Assembly: GCA_005880855.1 (NCBI GenBank)
Contig: VBGM01000012.1
Coordinates: forward strand, 1 to 64,000
Length of the DNA stretch: 64,000 bases
Reading direction: 5' to 3'
DNA from: Chloroflexota bacterium
Lineage (GTDB): Bacteria; Chloroflexota; Dormibacteria; Dormibacterales; Dormibacteraceae
Part shown: positions 16,425 to 23,842 of the stretch, in pieces
How positions within the stretch are numbered: position 1 is the first letter of the stretch
How the letters are laid out: each line of letters starts with the position of its first letter
Notes under the pieces: model-generated
Told to the model about the DNA's origin: nothing
The model's input: the letters and a program-made list of their open reading frames with translations, nothing else
The model's database searches: none
Position numbers and translations under genes: made by a program

Positions 16425-17825
16425 ATGACGGCATTGCGCCTGTACAACACGCTCACGCGGCAGAAGGAGGAGCTGCGCCCGGTTCGCGAAGACATCGTCC
16501 GCATCTATTCGTGCGGTCCGACCGTCTATCGCTACGTCCACATCGGCAACCTGCGCACCTTCATGCTGCCGGACCTGCTGCGCCGCAGCCTCGAATATCT
16601 CGGGTACCGCACAGAGCAGGTGATGAACATCACCGACGTCGGGCACCTGACCGACGACACGTTCGACAGGGGTGAGGACAAGATGCTGGTCTCGGCGCGG
16701 CTGGAGCACAAATCGCCCAAGGAGATCGCGGCCTACTACACCCAGGCGTTCATGACGGACGCCGCCCTGGTCAACATCCGAGCGGCCGACCACAACCCGC
16801 GAGCCTCGCAGTACATCGCACAGATGATCGAGCTCATCGAGAAGCTCATCGCCAGGGGCCATGCATACGAGGTGGGCGGCACAGTCTATTACGACATCGC
16901 GAGCTTTCCGGCTTACGGCCGGCTGTCGCGCAACAGCACCGACAAGCTGCTGGCCGGCGCGAGGGGCGAGGTCGATCCGCGGAAGCATCACCCCGGCGAC
17001 TTCACGCTCTGGAAGGCTGCCGGTGAGCATCGCTTGCAGGTGTGGCCCAGCCCTTGGGGGCCGGGTTTCCCCGGCTGGCACATCGAATGCTCGGCGATGT
17101 CGATGTCGCTCCTCGGTGAGACCTTCGACATCCACACCGGCGGGGCCGACAACGTGTTCCCACATCACGAGGCCGAGCTCGCACAATCCGAGGGCGTCAC
17201 CGGCCATCGGGTGGTGAACCACTGGATGCACGGAGGCCTGCTGATGCTGTCCGGCGCGAGGATGGCGAAGTCTGCGGGAAACTTCTTTCGCGTCACGGAG
17301 CTCGTCGACCAGGGTTTCGATCCGCTGGCGTTTCGCTACCTCGCGCTGCAGGCGAAGTACCGGACCACGCTCAACTTCAGCACCGAGGGGCTGGCGGGCG
17401 CCGACCGGGCGCTGGCGATGCTCCGCCGGCGGGTGGGCGAGTGGTCGACGGGCAGTGACGACTCGTCACAGGGCCGGGAGTTCGAAGACTTCGAGGCTCG
17501 CTTCCGCGCAGCGCTGGCGGATGACCTCGACCTGCCCGCAGCGATGGCGCTCGTCTCCGAAGTAACTCACTCGAATCTTCCCGCAGCGCGCAGGGCCGAG
17601 CTGCTGCGCAGGTGGGATCGCGTGTTGGGCTTGGACCTCGACAGGGTGGCGCCCGACATCGAGCTCCCGGCGGGCGCCGAGGCGCTCCTCGAAGCACGCG
17701 AAAAGGCGCGCACGGCCGGGGATTTCGAGACCTCAGATCGGCTTCGCAACGAGCTCGCGGCCATGGGCATGACGGTCACCGATACCCCCGAAGGGCAACG
17801 CTGGAAGAACGCCCCACATAAATAA
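16425..17825 (+). CDS. cysS: Cysteine--tRNA ligase
   Basis: The 466-residue protein carries the class I motifs: HIGN at 39-42, zinc ligands Cys30, Cys222 and His247 region (PHHEAE), and RMAKS at 279-283 in place of KMSKS, followed by AGNFF. The C-terminal tRNA-binding domain includes EKARTAGDFETSDRLRNEL. The length and this domain separate it from the shorter MshC mycothiol ligase. It charges tRNA-Cys with cysteine using ATP. The first Lys of KMSKS is Arg here. The ATG at 16425 is fixed by family alignment and a TAGATT -10 at 7 nt. The frame extends 31 codons upstream without homology. Confidence 0.95.
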   Translation: MTALRLYNTLTRQKEELRPVREDIVRIYSCGPTVYRYVHIGNLRTFMLPDLLRRSLEYLGYRTEQVMNITDVGHLTDDTFDRGEDKMLVSARLEHKSPKEIAAYYTQAFMTDAALVNIRAADHNPRASQYIAQMIELIEKLIARGHAYEVGGTVYYDIASFPAYGRLSRNSTDKLLAGARGEVDPRKHHPGDFTLWKAAGEHRLQVWPSPWGPGFPGWHIECSAMSMSLLGETFDIHTGGADNVFPHHEAELAQSEGVTGHRVVNHWMHGGLLMLSGARMAKSAGNFFRVTELVDQGFDPLAFRYLALQAKYRTTLNFSTEGLAGADRALAMLRRRVGEWSTGSDDSSQGREFEDFEARFRAALADDLDLPAAMALVSEVTHSNLPAARRAELLRRWDRVLGLDLDRVAPDIELPAGAEALLEAREKARTAGDFETSDRLRNELAAMGMTVTDTPEGQRWKNAPHK

Positions 17826-17835
17826 GGAGAAGAGG

Positions 17836-17876
17836 TGGCCCGTAGGCCGGACTGATCCGGCCGTCCCCATTACGTG
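17836..17876 (+). repeat. Hairpin repeat element, copy 1
   Basis: The core is TAGGCCGGA (17843-17851), loop, TCCGGCCGTCCC (17856-17867), then 4 nt and ACGTG. The 7-bp GGCCGGA/TCCGGCC stem has a different loop from copy 2 at 28633-28675, while the outside bases are kept. It begins 11 nt after the cysS stop, so it could act as a 3'-end structure or terminator. Confidence 0.6.
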
Positions 17877-17969
17877 GTTACTCGGACTCCATGCATGGCC
17901 TGGAGTTACCTCTTGAGGAAATCCCTACCGATAAGGGAAAAAGAGCAGCCACGCGCGAAGCGCCTGGCG

Positions 17970-17998
17970 ATGAGGGAAAACCGTAGGTTGTCCCTCAT
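17970..17998. repeat. Extended inverted repeat
   Basis: ATGAGGGA (17970-17977) pairs perfectly with TCCCTCAT (17991-17998). Inside, AACC pairs with GGTT around a GTA loop after one A/G mismatch, giving a 12-bp hairpin. It is not followed by a T-run on either strand, so a simple intrinsic terminator is unlikely. Confidence 0.6.
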
Positions 17999-18009
17999 AT
18001 GGGGTTTAA

Positions 18010-18035
18010 GGGGCCGAGCCTTGCGGCCCGGCCCC
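18010..18035. terminator. GC-rich stem, possible terminator
   Basis: GGGGCCG (18010-18016) pairs with CGGCCCC (18029-18035) around a 12-nt loop. It lies about 30 bp beyond the stop of the minus-strand gene at 18066. The tail toward that direction reads TTAAACC, only weakly T-rich, so the terminator call is tentative. Confidence 0.35.
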
Positions 18036-18065
18036 GACGAGAGGAAGGGTCTTAACTAGCCGCGA

Positions 18066-18581
18066 TCAGGGGTTGCCGCCGCTTCCACCTGACCCCGGGC
18101 TCTTGTGGGCGTTGGCGTTGGCATTGCTCTTGCCCTTGTCCTGGCTCTTGCCGTCGGACTTGCCTTTGTCCTTGCCGTTGCCGCGGGCGTCGCTCGCCTT
18201 GTGGCTCTGCTGCTGGCCGTGCTGCTTGGCGATCGCGCTCACGCAAGGGCCGATGCCACGGGTGCCGGACGCCCTGAGGGTGTCCTTGCACGTCTGCACC
18301 GCCTGCGTGACCGACTGACCCCAGTTGGACGGGTTCAGGCTGCCGGTCACCGCGACCTCGGTCGCCACCCCAGCCGCGGCGGCCGCAAAGGCGGCCACGG
18401 CCACCCCAGTCGCAAGCTTCATGCCGAGTGCGGCTCCCGCGCCACCCAGCAGCCTCTTCCTGAACCCTCCTGACACGGGGGCCCGACGGGGCGGAATGGG
18501 CACCGCCGCGATCGGATCGAGGATCCGATGCAGCTCACGCTCCAGCTCCAGCTCGAAGTCGCCGGTCCCGTTCATCGGCAA
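18066..18581 (-). CDS. Single-pass membrane protein downstream of ECF sigma factor
   Basis: The 171-residue protein has an acidic N-terminus (about 1-30), a Pro-rich joint, a hydrophobic Ala/Val segment near 50-75, and an outer domain with two Cys (VQTCKDTLR and GPCVSAIAK). The last 50 residues are low-complexity Lys, Gly, Ser, Asp and Asn (GKDKGKSDGKSQDKGKS). It starts 24 bp after the ECF sigma gene, which makes it the natural candidate for the anti-sigma or sensor partner, but it lacks the zinc-binding anti-sigma motif HxxxCxxC. I therefore call it a possible atypical partner only. Confidence 0.7.
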   Translation of the reverse strand: MPMNGTGDFELELERELHRILDPIAAVPIPPRRAPVSGGFRKRLLGGAGAALGMKLATGVAVAAFAAAAAGVATEVAVTGSLNPSNWGQSVTQAVQTCKDTLRASGTRGIGPCVSAIAKQHGQQQSHKASDARGNGKDKGKSDGKSQDKGKSNANANAHKSPGSGGSGGNP

Positions 18582-18605
18582 GAAAGAACAAGGTCCAGGG
18601 CGGAT

Positions 18606-19172
18606 CTACCCAAACTTCTCTTGGCCCGCCCGGGTCCCCTCCAGCAGGCCCTGAAGCCGGGCCCGGGCCGCCGCGAGGCGAGATGCGACCGTCCGTTCGG
18701 GCACCTCCAGGGCGATGGCGATCTCCCGATTGGTATAGCCGTGGAAGTGACGTAGGACGATTGCCGCCGCCTGCTTCGGAGGCAGCTTGCGCAAGGCAAC
18801 GAGCAGGTCGGAGCGTTCGGCCAGGACCGCAGGGTCGGCCGGGGCAGTCGGCCTGCCCACTTTCTTGAGCAGCGCGCCGACCTCCTGGAGCCGCTCCTTC
18901 CTCTGCCCGTTGATCGCCACGTTGATGGCGATGCGGTGGAGCCAGGCTTCCGCCGGCGCATCGGGCCGCCATGTCTTCCAGGCCTTGTAAGCGCGCTCGA
19001 AGGCGTCCTGGGTGCAGTCCTCGGCGGCCGACCGATCGCGCAACATCGTGATCAGGGTCCCGAGGATGCGGCGGTAGGAGTTTCGGTAGAGGCGCTCGAA
19101 ATCCGCCTCAGACCCAGGGCGGTACTCGGCCGCGGGCTCCCCCCGTTGCTCTTCGCTTGACTCCGAACGAAT
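18606..19172 (-). CDS. ECF RNA polymerase sigma factor, apparent ATT start
   Basis: Region 2 (EADFERLYRNSYRRILGTL, SAAEDCTQDAFERAYKAW) and region 4 (LPPKQAAAIVLRHFHGYTNREIA, seen as LPPKQAA and REIAIALEVPERTV) identify an ECF sigma factor that directs RNA polymerase to a specific regulon. The first ATG, at 19046, would delete most of region 2.1-2.2, and no ATG, GTG or TTG occurs upstream before the in-frame TAA at 19181-19179. The best start is ATT at 19172, with GGGGAGG 10 nt upstream; this yields 188 residues, normal for the family. ATT starts are known for infC. A sequence error or broken start is the alternative. The membrane protein downstream may be its partner. Confidence 0.8.
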   Translation of the reverse strand: MRSESSEEQRGEPAAEYRPGSEADFERLYRNSYRRILGTLITMLRDRSAAEDCTQDAFERAYKAWKTWRPDAPAEAWLHRIAINVAINGQRKERLQEVGALLKKVGRPTAPADPAVLAERSDLLVALRKLPPKQAAAIVLRHFHGYTNREIAIALEVPERTVASRLAAARARLQGLLEGTRAGQEKFG

Positions 19173-19189
19173 GTTCGTTTAACCTCCCC
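19164..19189 (-). promoter_or_regulatory. Shine-Dalgarno site and start-codon hairpin of the ECF sigma gene
   Basis: On the minus strand GGGGAGG (19189-19183) precedes CGAAC-ATTC-GTTCG (19177-19164). The 5-bp inverted repeat would place the ATT start in the loop of a small RNA hairpin, or it may be a protein-binding site. Confidence 0.45.
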
Positions 19190-19197
19190 GACGCGCC

Positions 19198-21459
19198 ATG
19201 GCTGCCTCTCCCACCTTCGCTGCCGCCGATTTTCCGGGAGAGATCACCCTGGACCACGTCATTCCTGCGGTTGCCGCGGAGTTCGCCGCCCTGCCTTCCG
19301 ACCTCCGGGCCGAGCTTGCACAGGCCCTCGCCGCGCGCGGCATCGTACGCCTATACACACACCAGGCCGACGCATATAACGCGGTCCGGAACGGCCGCCA
19401 TCTCGTTGTGGTTACGCCCACCGCCAGCGGCAAGACGCTCTGTTACAACCTCCCCGTCCTGCAGCGCCTGCTCGAGAATCCTGAGCGCCGCGCGCTGTAT
19501 CTGTACCCGACGAAGGCGCTCGCGCAAGACCAGCTCGCCGAGCTGAGCGCGCTCAAGCACGGACTTCCCATTGACGTACGAGTCGACACCTACGACGGCG
19601 ACACCGCGCCCGGACGTCGCACCGCGATCCGCGAGGCGGGCCACGTCGTGATGACGAACCCGGACATGCTGCACACGGGCATCCTTCCGCATCACACGCG
19701 TTGGCGCAGGCTCTTCTCGAGCCTCGAGTTCGTCGTCATCGATGAGCTCCATACATATCGAGGCTTGTTCGGCAGCCAGGTCGCCAATGTCATCCGCCGG
19801 CTGAAACGCATCTGCGCCTTCTACGGGTCGAGCCCGACCTTCATCTGCGCATCGGCGACGATCGCCAATCCTCTGGAACTCGCCAGCAAGCTGCTGGAGG
19901 AGGAGAACATCGAGCTGATCGATCGCAGCGGTGCGCCCCGCGGAGAACGCCGCCTCATCTTCTACAACCCGCCGCTGCTGAATCGGGAGATGGGCATCCG
20001 CCGGAGCTCGATGCTCGAGGCTCGGCGCATTGCCGCGCCGTGGATTCGATCCGGCGTGCAGACCATTCTCTTCTGCCGCAGCCGGCTCCAGGTCGAGGTG
20101 ATGCTGAGCTACCTGCGCCAGGACCTCGCCCCCCGCCTCGATGCCTCCCAACGCGTGCGCGGGTATCGGGCCGGCTATCTACCGCTGCACCGTCGCGAGA
20201 TCGAGGCCGGCCTGCGCGACGGCGACATCACGGGAGTCGTCAGCACCAATGCCCTCGAGCTGGGCATCGACATCGGCAGCCTCCAGGCGGCAGTTCTCGT
20301 CGGATACCCCGGAACCATCGCCTCTACGTGGCAACAGCTCGGCCGGGCCGGAAGGCGGTCGGGGTCGGTTGGCGTCTTCGTCGCCTCGAGCTCGCCCCTC
20401 GACCAGTTCATCGTCCGCCACCCGGAATACTTCCTGAGCACGGATCCCGAGGAGGGTCTGATCGATCCGGACAACCTGCTGTTGCTCGCCGGCCACCTGC
20501 AAGCCGGGCTGTTCGAGCTTCCATTCGAGGCCGAGGAGAAGCTCGGTCGCTCAGATGTCGGCGAGCTGCTGCGGGTCTTCGAGGAGGACGGTTCGGCAAC
20601 ACGTTCCGGAGACCGCTGGTTCTGGAGCCGCCAGGCTTTTCCCGCCGAGGAGGTCCACCTCCGGCGCATCGCTGCCGACAACGTCGTCATCATCGACACC
20701 TCGAAACCACGCCCTTCGGTGATCGGCGAGATGGACCAGTTCTCCGCGCCGGTGCTCCTGCATGAGGAGGCGGTCTACCTGCACGAAGGCGCCCAGTTTC
20801 ACGTCGACCGCCTCGACTGGCACGAGAAGAAGGCATATGTGCATCCAGTCGACGTCGACTACTACACCGACGCCCTCGCCTCGGTGACGGTGCAGGTGCT
20901 CGACACGTTCGCTGGTCCGGAGGGAGACGCGATCGCCCGCAGTCATGGCGAGGTGAAGATCACGTCGCTGGCCAGCATGTTCAAGAAGATCCGATTTCAC
21001 ACGCACGAGAACATCGGCTCGGGACCCATCCATCTACCCGAGCAGACGTTGCACACGACCGGCTACTGGATCACCGTCGACGATCAGCTGTGGACAGCGC
21101 TCGGACGAGAAACTCTCGAAGCCGGGCTGCAGGGGATGGCGCACTCGCTTCGACACGTCGCCAGCATCCGGCTGATGTGCGACCCGCGCGACCTTGGCGC
21201 CGTGGCCGAGGTGCGCTCCGCCACCACGCGGCTGCCGACGGTGACGGTCTACGAGATCTACCCCGGGGGCGTCGGGTACTCGCAGCGCATGTACGAGCTG
21301 CACCTCGAGCTGCTCGAGCAAGCGGCCGCGCTGGTCAGCGACTGCCCCTGCCTCGCCGGATGTCCTTCCTGCATCGGACCGCTGCATCTCGTCGAAGGAG
21401 CCAAGAGCGCATGCCTGCGATTGCTGTCCGCGACCTCAGAGAGCGTCTTGATCGTCTAG
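19198..21459 (+). CDS. mrfA: DEAD/DEAH-box helicase MrfA-like with C-terminal zinc site
   Basis: The 753-residue protein has Walker A TPTASGKT at 73-80, VVIDELHTYRGLFG as the DEAH-type box II, CASATIANP motif III, and QQLGRAGRRSG motif VI. The C-terminal part is the DUF1998 region with four Cys in SDCPCLAGCPSCIG, the zinc site found in MrfA (YprA). In Bacillus subtilis MrfA works with MrfB to repair mitomycin C damage independently of UvrABC. The next gene is the matching MrfB-type nuclease, overlapping by 49 bp. TAACCT 12 nt before the ATG is a possible -10. Confidence 0.88.
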   Translation: MAASPTFAAADFPGEITLDHVIPAVAAEFAALPSDLRAELAQALAARGIVRLYTHQADAYNAVRNGRHLVVVTPTASGKTLCYNLPVLQRLLENPERRALYLYPTKALAQDQLAELSALKHGLPIDVRVDTYDGDTAPGRRTAIREAGHVVMTNPDMLHTGILPHHTRWRRLFSSLEFVVIDELHTYRGLFGSQVANVIRRLKRICAFYGSSPTFICASATIANPLELASKLLEEENIELIDRSGAPRGERRLIFYNPPLLNREMGIRRSSMLEARRIAAPWIRSGVQTILFCRSRLQVEVMLSYLRQDLAPRLDASQRVRGYRAGYLPLHRREIEAGLRDGDITGVVSTNALELGIDIGSLQAAVLVGYPGTIASTWQQLGRAGRRSGSVGVFVASSSPLDQFIVRHPEYFLSTDPEEGLIDPDNLLLLAGHLQAGLFELPFEAEEKLGRSDVGELLRVFEEDGSATRSGDRWFWSRQAFPAEEVHLRRIAADNVVIIDTSKPRPSVIGEMDQFSAPVLLHEEAVYLHEGAQFHVDRLDWHEKKAYVHPVDVDYYTDALASVTVQVLDTFAGPEGDAIARSHGEVKITSLASMFKKIRFHTHENIGSGPIHLPEQTLHTTGYWITVDDQLWTALGRETLEAGLQGMAHSLRHVASIRLMCDPRDLGAVAEVRSATTRLPTVTVYEIYPGGVGYSQRMYELHLELLEQAAALVSDCPCLAGCPSCIGPLHLVEGAKSACLRLLSATSESVLIV

Positions 21460-22571
21460 GCGGGCTTACCAGGCCGAGATCGAGGCCGCAACCCCAAGCC
21501 GAGCTCCCGCGCGGATTCGAGGCGGTGTCGACTCCATTCGGTGATGCGTTCCTTCGGGAGGACGTCATCCCGCTGCCGGCGCTCGATCCACATCCAGGAT
21601 CGGTCGCCTACATCGACACGGAGACCACTGGTCTCGGCGGCGGCGCGGGCACGTATGTTTTCGCGGCGGCGGTTGCACTGCCGATCGACTGCGGCCTCCG
21701 GCTGGCCCAGCTATTCCTGCCCCAGCCGGGCCTGGAAGCGGCGTTCCTGCATCGCTTGCGCCAGGAGCTGGAACCCGCCGGTAGTCTCGCCAGCTTCAAT
21801 GGAGGCTCGTTCGATCTCCCAGTGCTGAAGACGCGGTGGGTGATGGCGCGAATGCCCGGTGAGCTCGACCACCCGCCGCATGTGGACCTGCTCACGCTGG
21901 TCCGAGCCCTCTACAGGCACCGCCTCGAGAGCTGCACTCTGCGCATGGTTGAGGAACGAGTCCTGGGATACGAACGCAACGACCCGGTCACGGGCATGCT
22001 GGCCCCGGACGCCTACTTCGCTTATCTGCGCCGCGGGTCGAGCCCCATTCTCGAAGCGGTCCTCGAGCACAACCGGCTGGACGTCATCAGCCTCGTCCAC
22101 CTCCACTCGCGACTGCTCTCCCGGCTGAAAGGCGGCGACGGGAGCATGGACGCATCGGACTGGTTGGCGCTGGGCCGCCACAGGCTGCGCCGGGGAGCCC
22201 GCGCCGACGGCTGGCGCGCGCTCCGTAACGCGGCCGAATTCGCCGACGAGTCAGCCGCCACGGCGGGTCTGCTGCTGGCCCGGCGAATGGCGCGCCGGCG
22301 ATCGTCGGTGCCGGGCGCCGAGCAGCTGCTCGGGCTGCTCGAGTCTCGCGTCGCCACCGACATACGGCTGCCGGTGGCACGCGCGAGGCTGCTCGAATGG
22401 CGGCGCCGCGACCCCCAGCGGGCTTTGGCTGTCGTGGAGGCCGCTCAGAGCCGGCTTCCCGATGAAGCGGCGGCGCTGGAAGCTCGTCGAAACCGCCTCC
22501 GCCGTAAGGTTGCCAACCGGCATCCGATTAACAAGAGCACGGAAATGCCTGCTGCCTCGTTATTCGGTTAA
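21411..22571 (+). CDS. mrfB: MrfB/YprB-like exonuclease with helical repeats
   Basis: From ATG 21411 the protein is 386 residues. It has the RNase H-like DEDD exonuclease motifs: YIDTETTGLGGG with Asp69 and Glu71, SFNGGSFDLPVL with the second Asp, and EHNRLDVISLVHL with the last Asp. About 150 C-terminal residues form TPR-like helices (DWLALGRHRLRRGARADGW, seen as ALGRHRLRRG). Family and order match MrfB, the nuclease partner of MrfA in mitomycin C damage repair. The start lies inside the end of mrfA; frame upstream of 21411 is antisense-like and excluded. Conservation of the pair outside Bacillota is the notable point. Confidence 0.85.
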   Translation: MPAIAVRDLRERLDRLGGLTRPRSRPQPQAELPRGFEAVSTPFGDAFLREDVIPLPALDPHPGSVAYIDTETTGLGGGAGTYVFAAAVALPIDCGLRLAQLFLPQPGLEAAFLHRLRQELEPAGSLASFNGGSFDLPVLKTRWVMARMPGELDHPPHVDLLTLVRALYRHRLESCTLRMVEERVLGYERNDPVTGMLAPDAYFAYLRRGSSPILEAVLEHNRLDVISLVHLHSRLLSRLKGGDGSMDASDWLALGRHRLRRGARADGWRALRNAAEFADESAATAGLLLARRMARRRSSVPGAEQLLGLLESRVATDIRLPVARARLLEWRRRDPQRALAVVEAAQSRLPDEAAALEARRNRLRRKVANRHPINKSTEMPAASLFG

Positions 22572-22610
22572 TGCGCTCCATGCGGCGGTCCGATCAGGTT
22601 CAATTCCCCT

Positions 22611-23198
22611 GTGCCAGTGAAAACTAGGGTCCGCCGAGGGCGTGGTCAGCGCGGCCAGTCGCTGGTCGAGTTTGCCATCTCATCGATCGTCTTGCTGCTC
22701 TTGATGATGGGACTGCTCGACCTGTCGCGCGCGTTCTACTTCGCCGTGAACCTACAGGGAGCTGCGCGCGAAGGCGCTCGACACGGTGCCTGGTTCAACA
22801 CCTCCTCGCGCGCCAACCTCTACCTCGACGACGCCGACGTCATGGCGGCGGTCAACTCGGGCCTGTCCGGGTCTGGCCTGGTCGGAACCTTCGTACCGTC
22901 GGCAAACTGCCTCGTGCCGACTGATAGCAACACGCTCAACAACAAGCCCTACCCCGCTTCGGCATTCCCGGCGACGCCGCAGGCGGTCAACGTCTACATC
23001 TGCTACACGCAACCCAATGGCGGCCCCCAGACCGGGACGCTGCCGAACCATCCCACCGACAACTCGTGGCGCCTGGGCGACATCAACGTCTCTCTGCTGA
23101 TGAACTTCCAGCTCATCACTCCTTTCATCCAGAGCCTCTTCGGCAACGGCATCAACATGGCGTACAACGAGCATTTCACCATCCAGGGCAAGCCGTGA
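22611..23198 (+). CDS. TadE-like pilus assembly protein
   Basis: This 195-residue protein has the TadE start: basic residues, GQSLVEF, a long hydrophobic helix (about 20-42) and AAREGARHG. The rest is an extracytoplasmic domain with two Cys and a C-terminal hydrophobic LITPFIQSLFGNG stretch that recurs in the next gene (LTPLIQQVVGNK), so the two TadE proteins are paralogues. It probably serves in Flp-type pilus assembly. GTG 22611 is preferred; GTG 22617 is an alternative. It is the first gene of a three-gene cluster that ends with a TadG-like protein. Confidence 0.87.
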   Translation: MPVKTRVRRGRGQRGQSLVEFAISSIVLLLLMMGLLDLSRAFYFAVNLQGAAREGARHGAWFNTSSRANLYLDDADVMAAVNSGLSGSGLVGTFVPSANCLVPTDSNTLNNKPYPASAFPATPQAVNVYICYTQPNGGPQTGTLPNHPTDNSWRLGDINVSLLMNFQLITPFIQSLFGNGINMAYNEHFTIQGKP

Positions 23199-23206
23199 GG
23201 ACCCGC

Positions 23207-23842
23207 ATGAAGCGCCTCGAGGCAAGCGCCAGGCGAGCGATCGCCACCGTCCAGGAGTGGACGCGCAGTGAGCGGTCGCAGGGCATGACTGAGTTCGCCC
23301 TGATCGCTCCGGTGATCCTGCTGCTCACCTTCGGCATCATCGACTTCGGCCGCGGGCTGTACTTCTACATCACGCTGCAGCAGGCGGCCAACGAAGGCGC
23401 CAGGGTAGCGGTGCGCGCCTCCTACTTCATCGACCCCAACGGCGCTTTCCACACCTGGCCGACCGACGCCGACGTCGCGTCTGCGGTTCAGGCGCATGCG
23501 GTCACCGAGGTTCTCGCCAACCCTTGCCCCAACGGCCCCATTCCCAACGGCGGCAACCCGGTCGGCTCCGCGCAGCTGCCGGCGTCCAACACCGGTTGGA
23601 TCTTCGTCACCGACCCAAGCACAGCAGGCAACGGCGTGCCCAACGGTCCTCGTGGCGGGCTTGGCACGCTTCCCGCGCCAGGTCCCGGTTGCAACGCGAT
23701 CACTCCCGCGGTCGGAAACGAGCCCATCAAGGTGACGCTCTGGTTTAACTTCCAGCCTCTCACTCCATTGATCCAGCAAGTTGTCGGAAACAAGATCGTC
23801 ATCACTGCTTATGCGGTTTATCGCGCCGAGTACTCGAACTAG
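23207..23842 (+). CDS. TadE-like pilus assembly protein, second of the cluster
   Basis: The 211-residue protein has SQGMTEFALIAPVILLL, again Glu before the helix, then FGRGLYFYITLQQAANEGARVA. It matches the preceding TadE along its length, but has a longer Pro/Gly/Asn-rich middle (PNGPIPNGGNPVG). ATG 23207 has GAGG 6 nt upstream; GTG 23195, overlapping the previous stop, is a possible earlier start. The gene overlaps the TadG-like gene by 32 bp, so all three are made together as minor pilins or assembly subunits. Confidence 0.87.
   Translation: MKRLEASARRAIATVQEWTRSERSQGMTEFALIAPVILLLTFGIIDFGRGLYFYITLQQAANEGARVAVRASYFIDPNGAFHTWPTDADVASAVQAHAVTEVLANPCPNGPIPNGGNPVGSAQLPASNTGWIFVTDPSTAGNGVPNGPRGGLGTLPAPGPGCNAITPAVGNEPIKVTLWFNFQPLTPLIQQVVGNKIVITAYAVYRAEYSN

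Larger units (their letters stand above)
17826..18065. other. Hairpin-rich convergent intergenic region
   Basis: These 240 bp separate the ends of cysS and a minus-strand gene and contain no plausible gene. They hold a repeated hairpin element (17836-17876), CCTCTTGAGG near 17910, TCCCT/AGGGA around 17922-17938, GCGCGAAGCGC near 17953, a 29-nt imperfect hairpin at 17970-17998 and a 7-bp GGGGCCG/CGGCCCC stem at 18010-18035. None ends in a clear T-run. The region may be a bidirectional termination zone or a structured small RNA. Confidence 0.6.

Noticed and set aside
16401-17231. Upstream extension of the MoeA-like frame opposite cysS
   Set aside because: The 276 extra codons are antisense to conserved cysS motifs; the family begins at ATG 16400, supported by TATGCT at 7 nt.
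17880-18040. Known riboswitch, RNase P RNA or SRP RNA in the structured spacer
   Set aside because: None of the conserved cores that I know (for example GAGGAAAGTCC for RNase P, CTGAGA for TPP) is present in order.
22590-22620. tRNA-like T-loop (GGTTCAATTCC) before the TadE gene
   Set aside because: The bases that should form the T stem do not pair beyond two positions, and the upstream sequence is the end of mrfB, so no tRNA can be folded.
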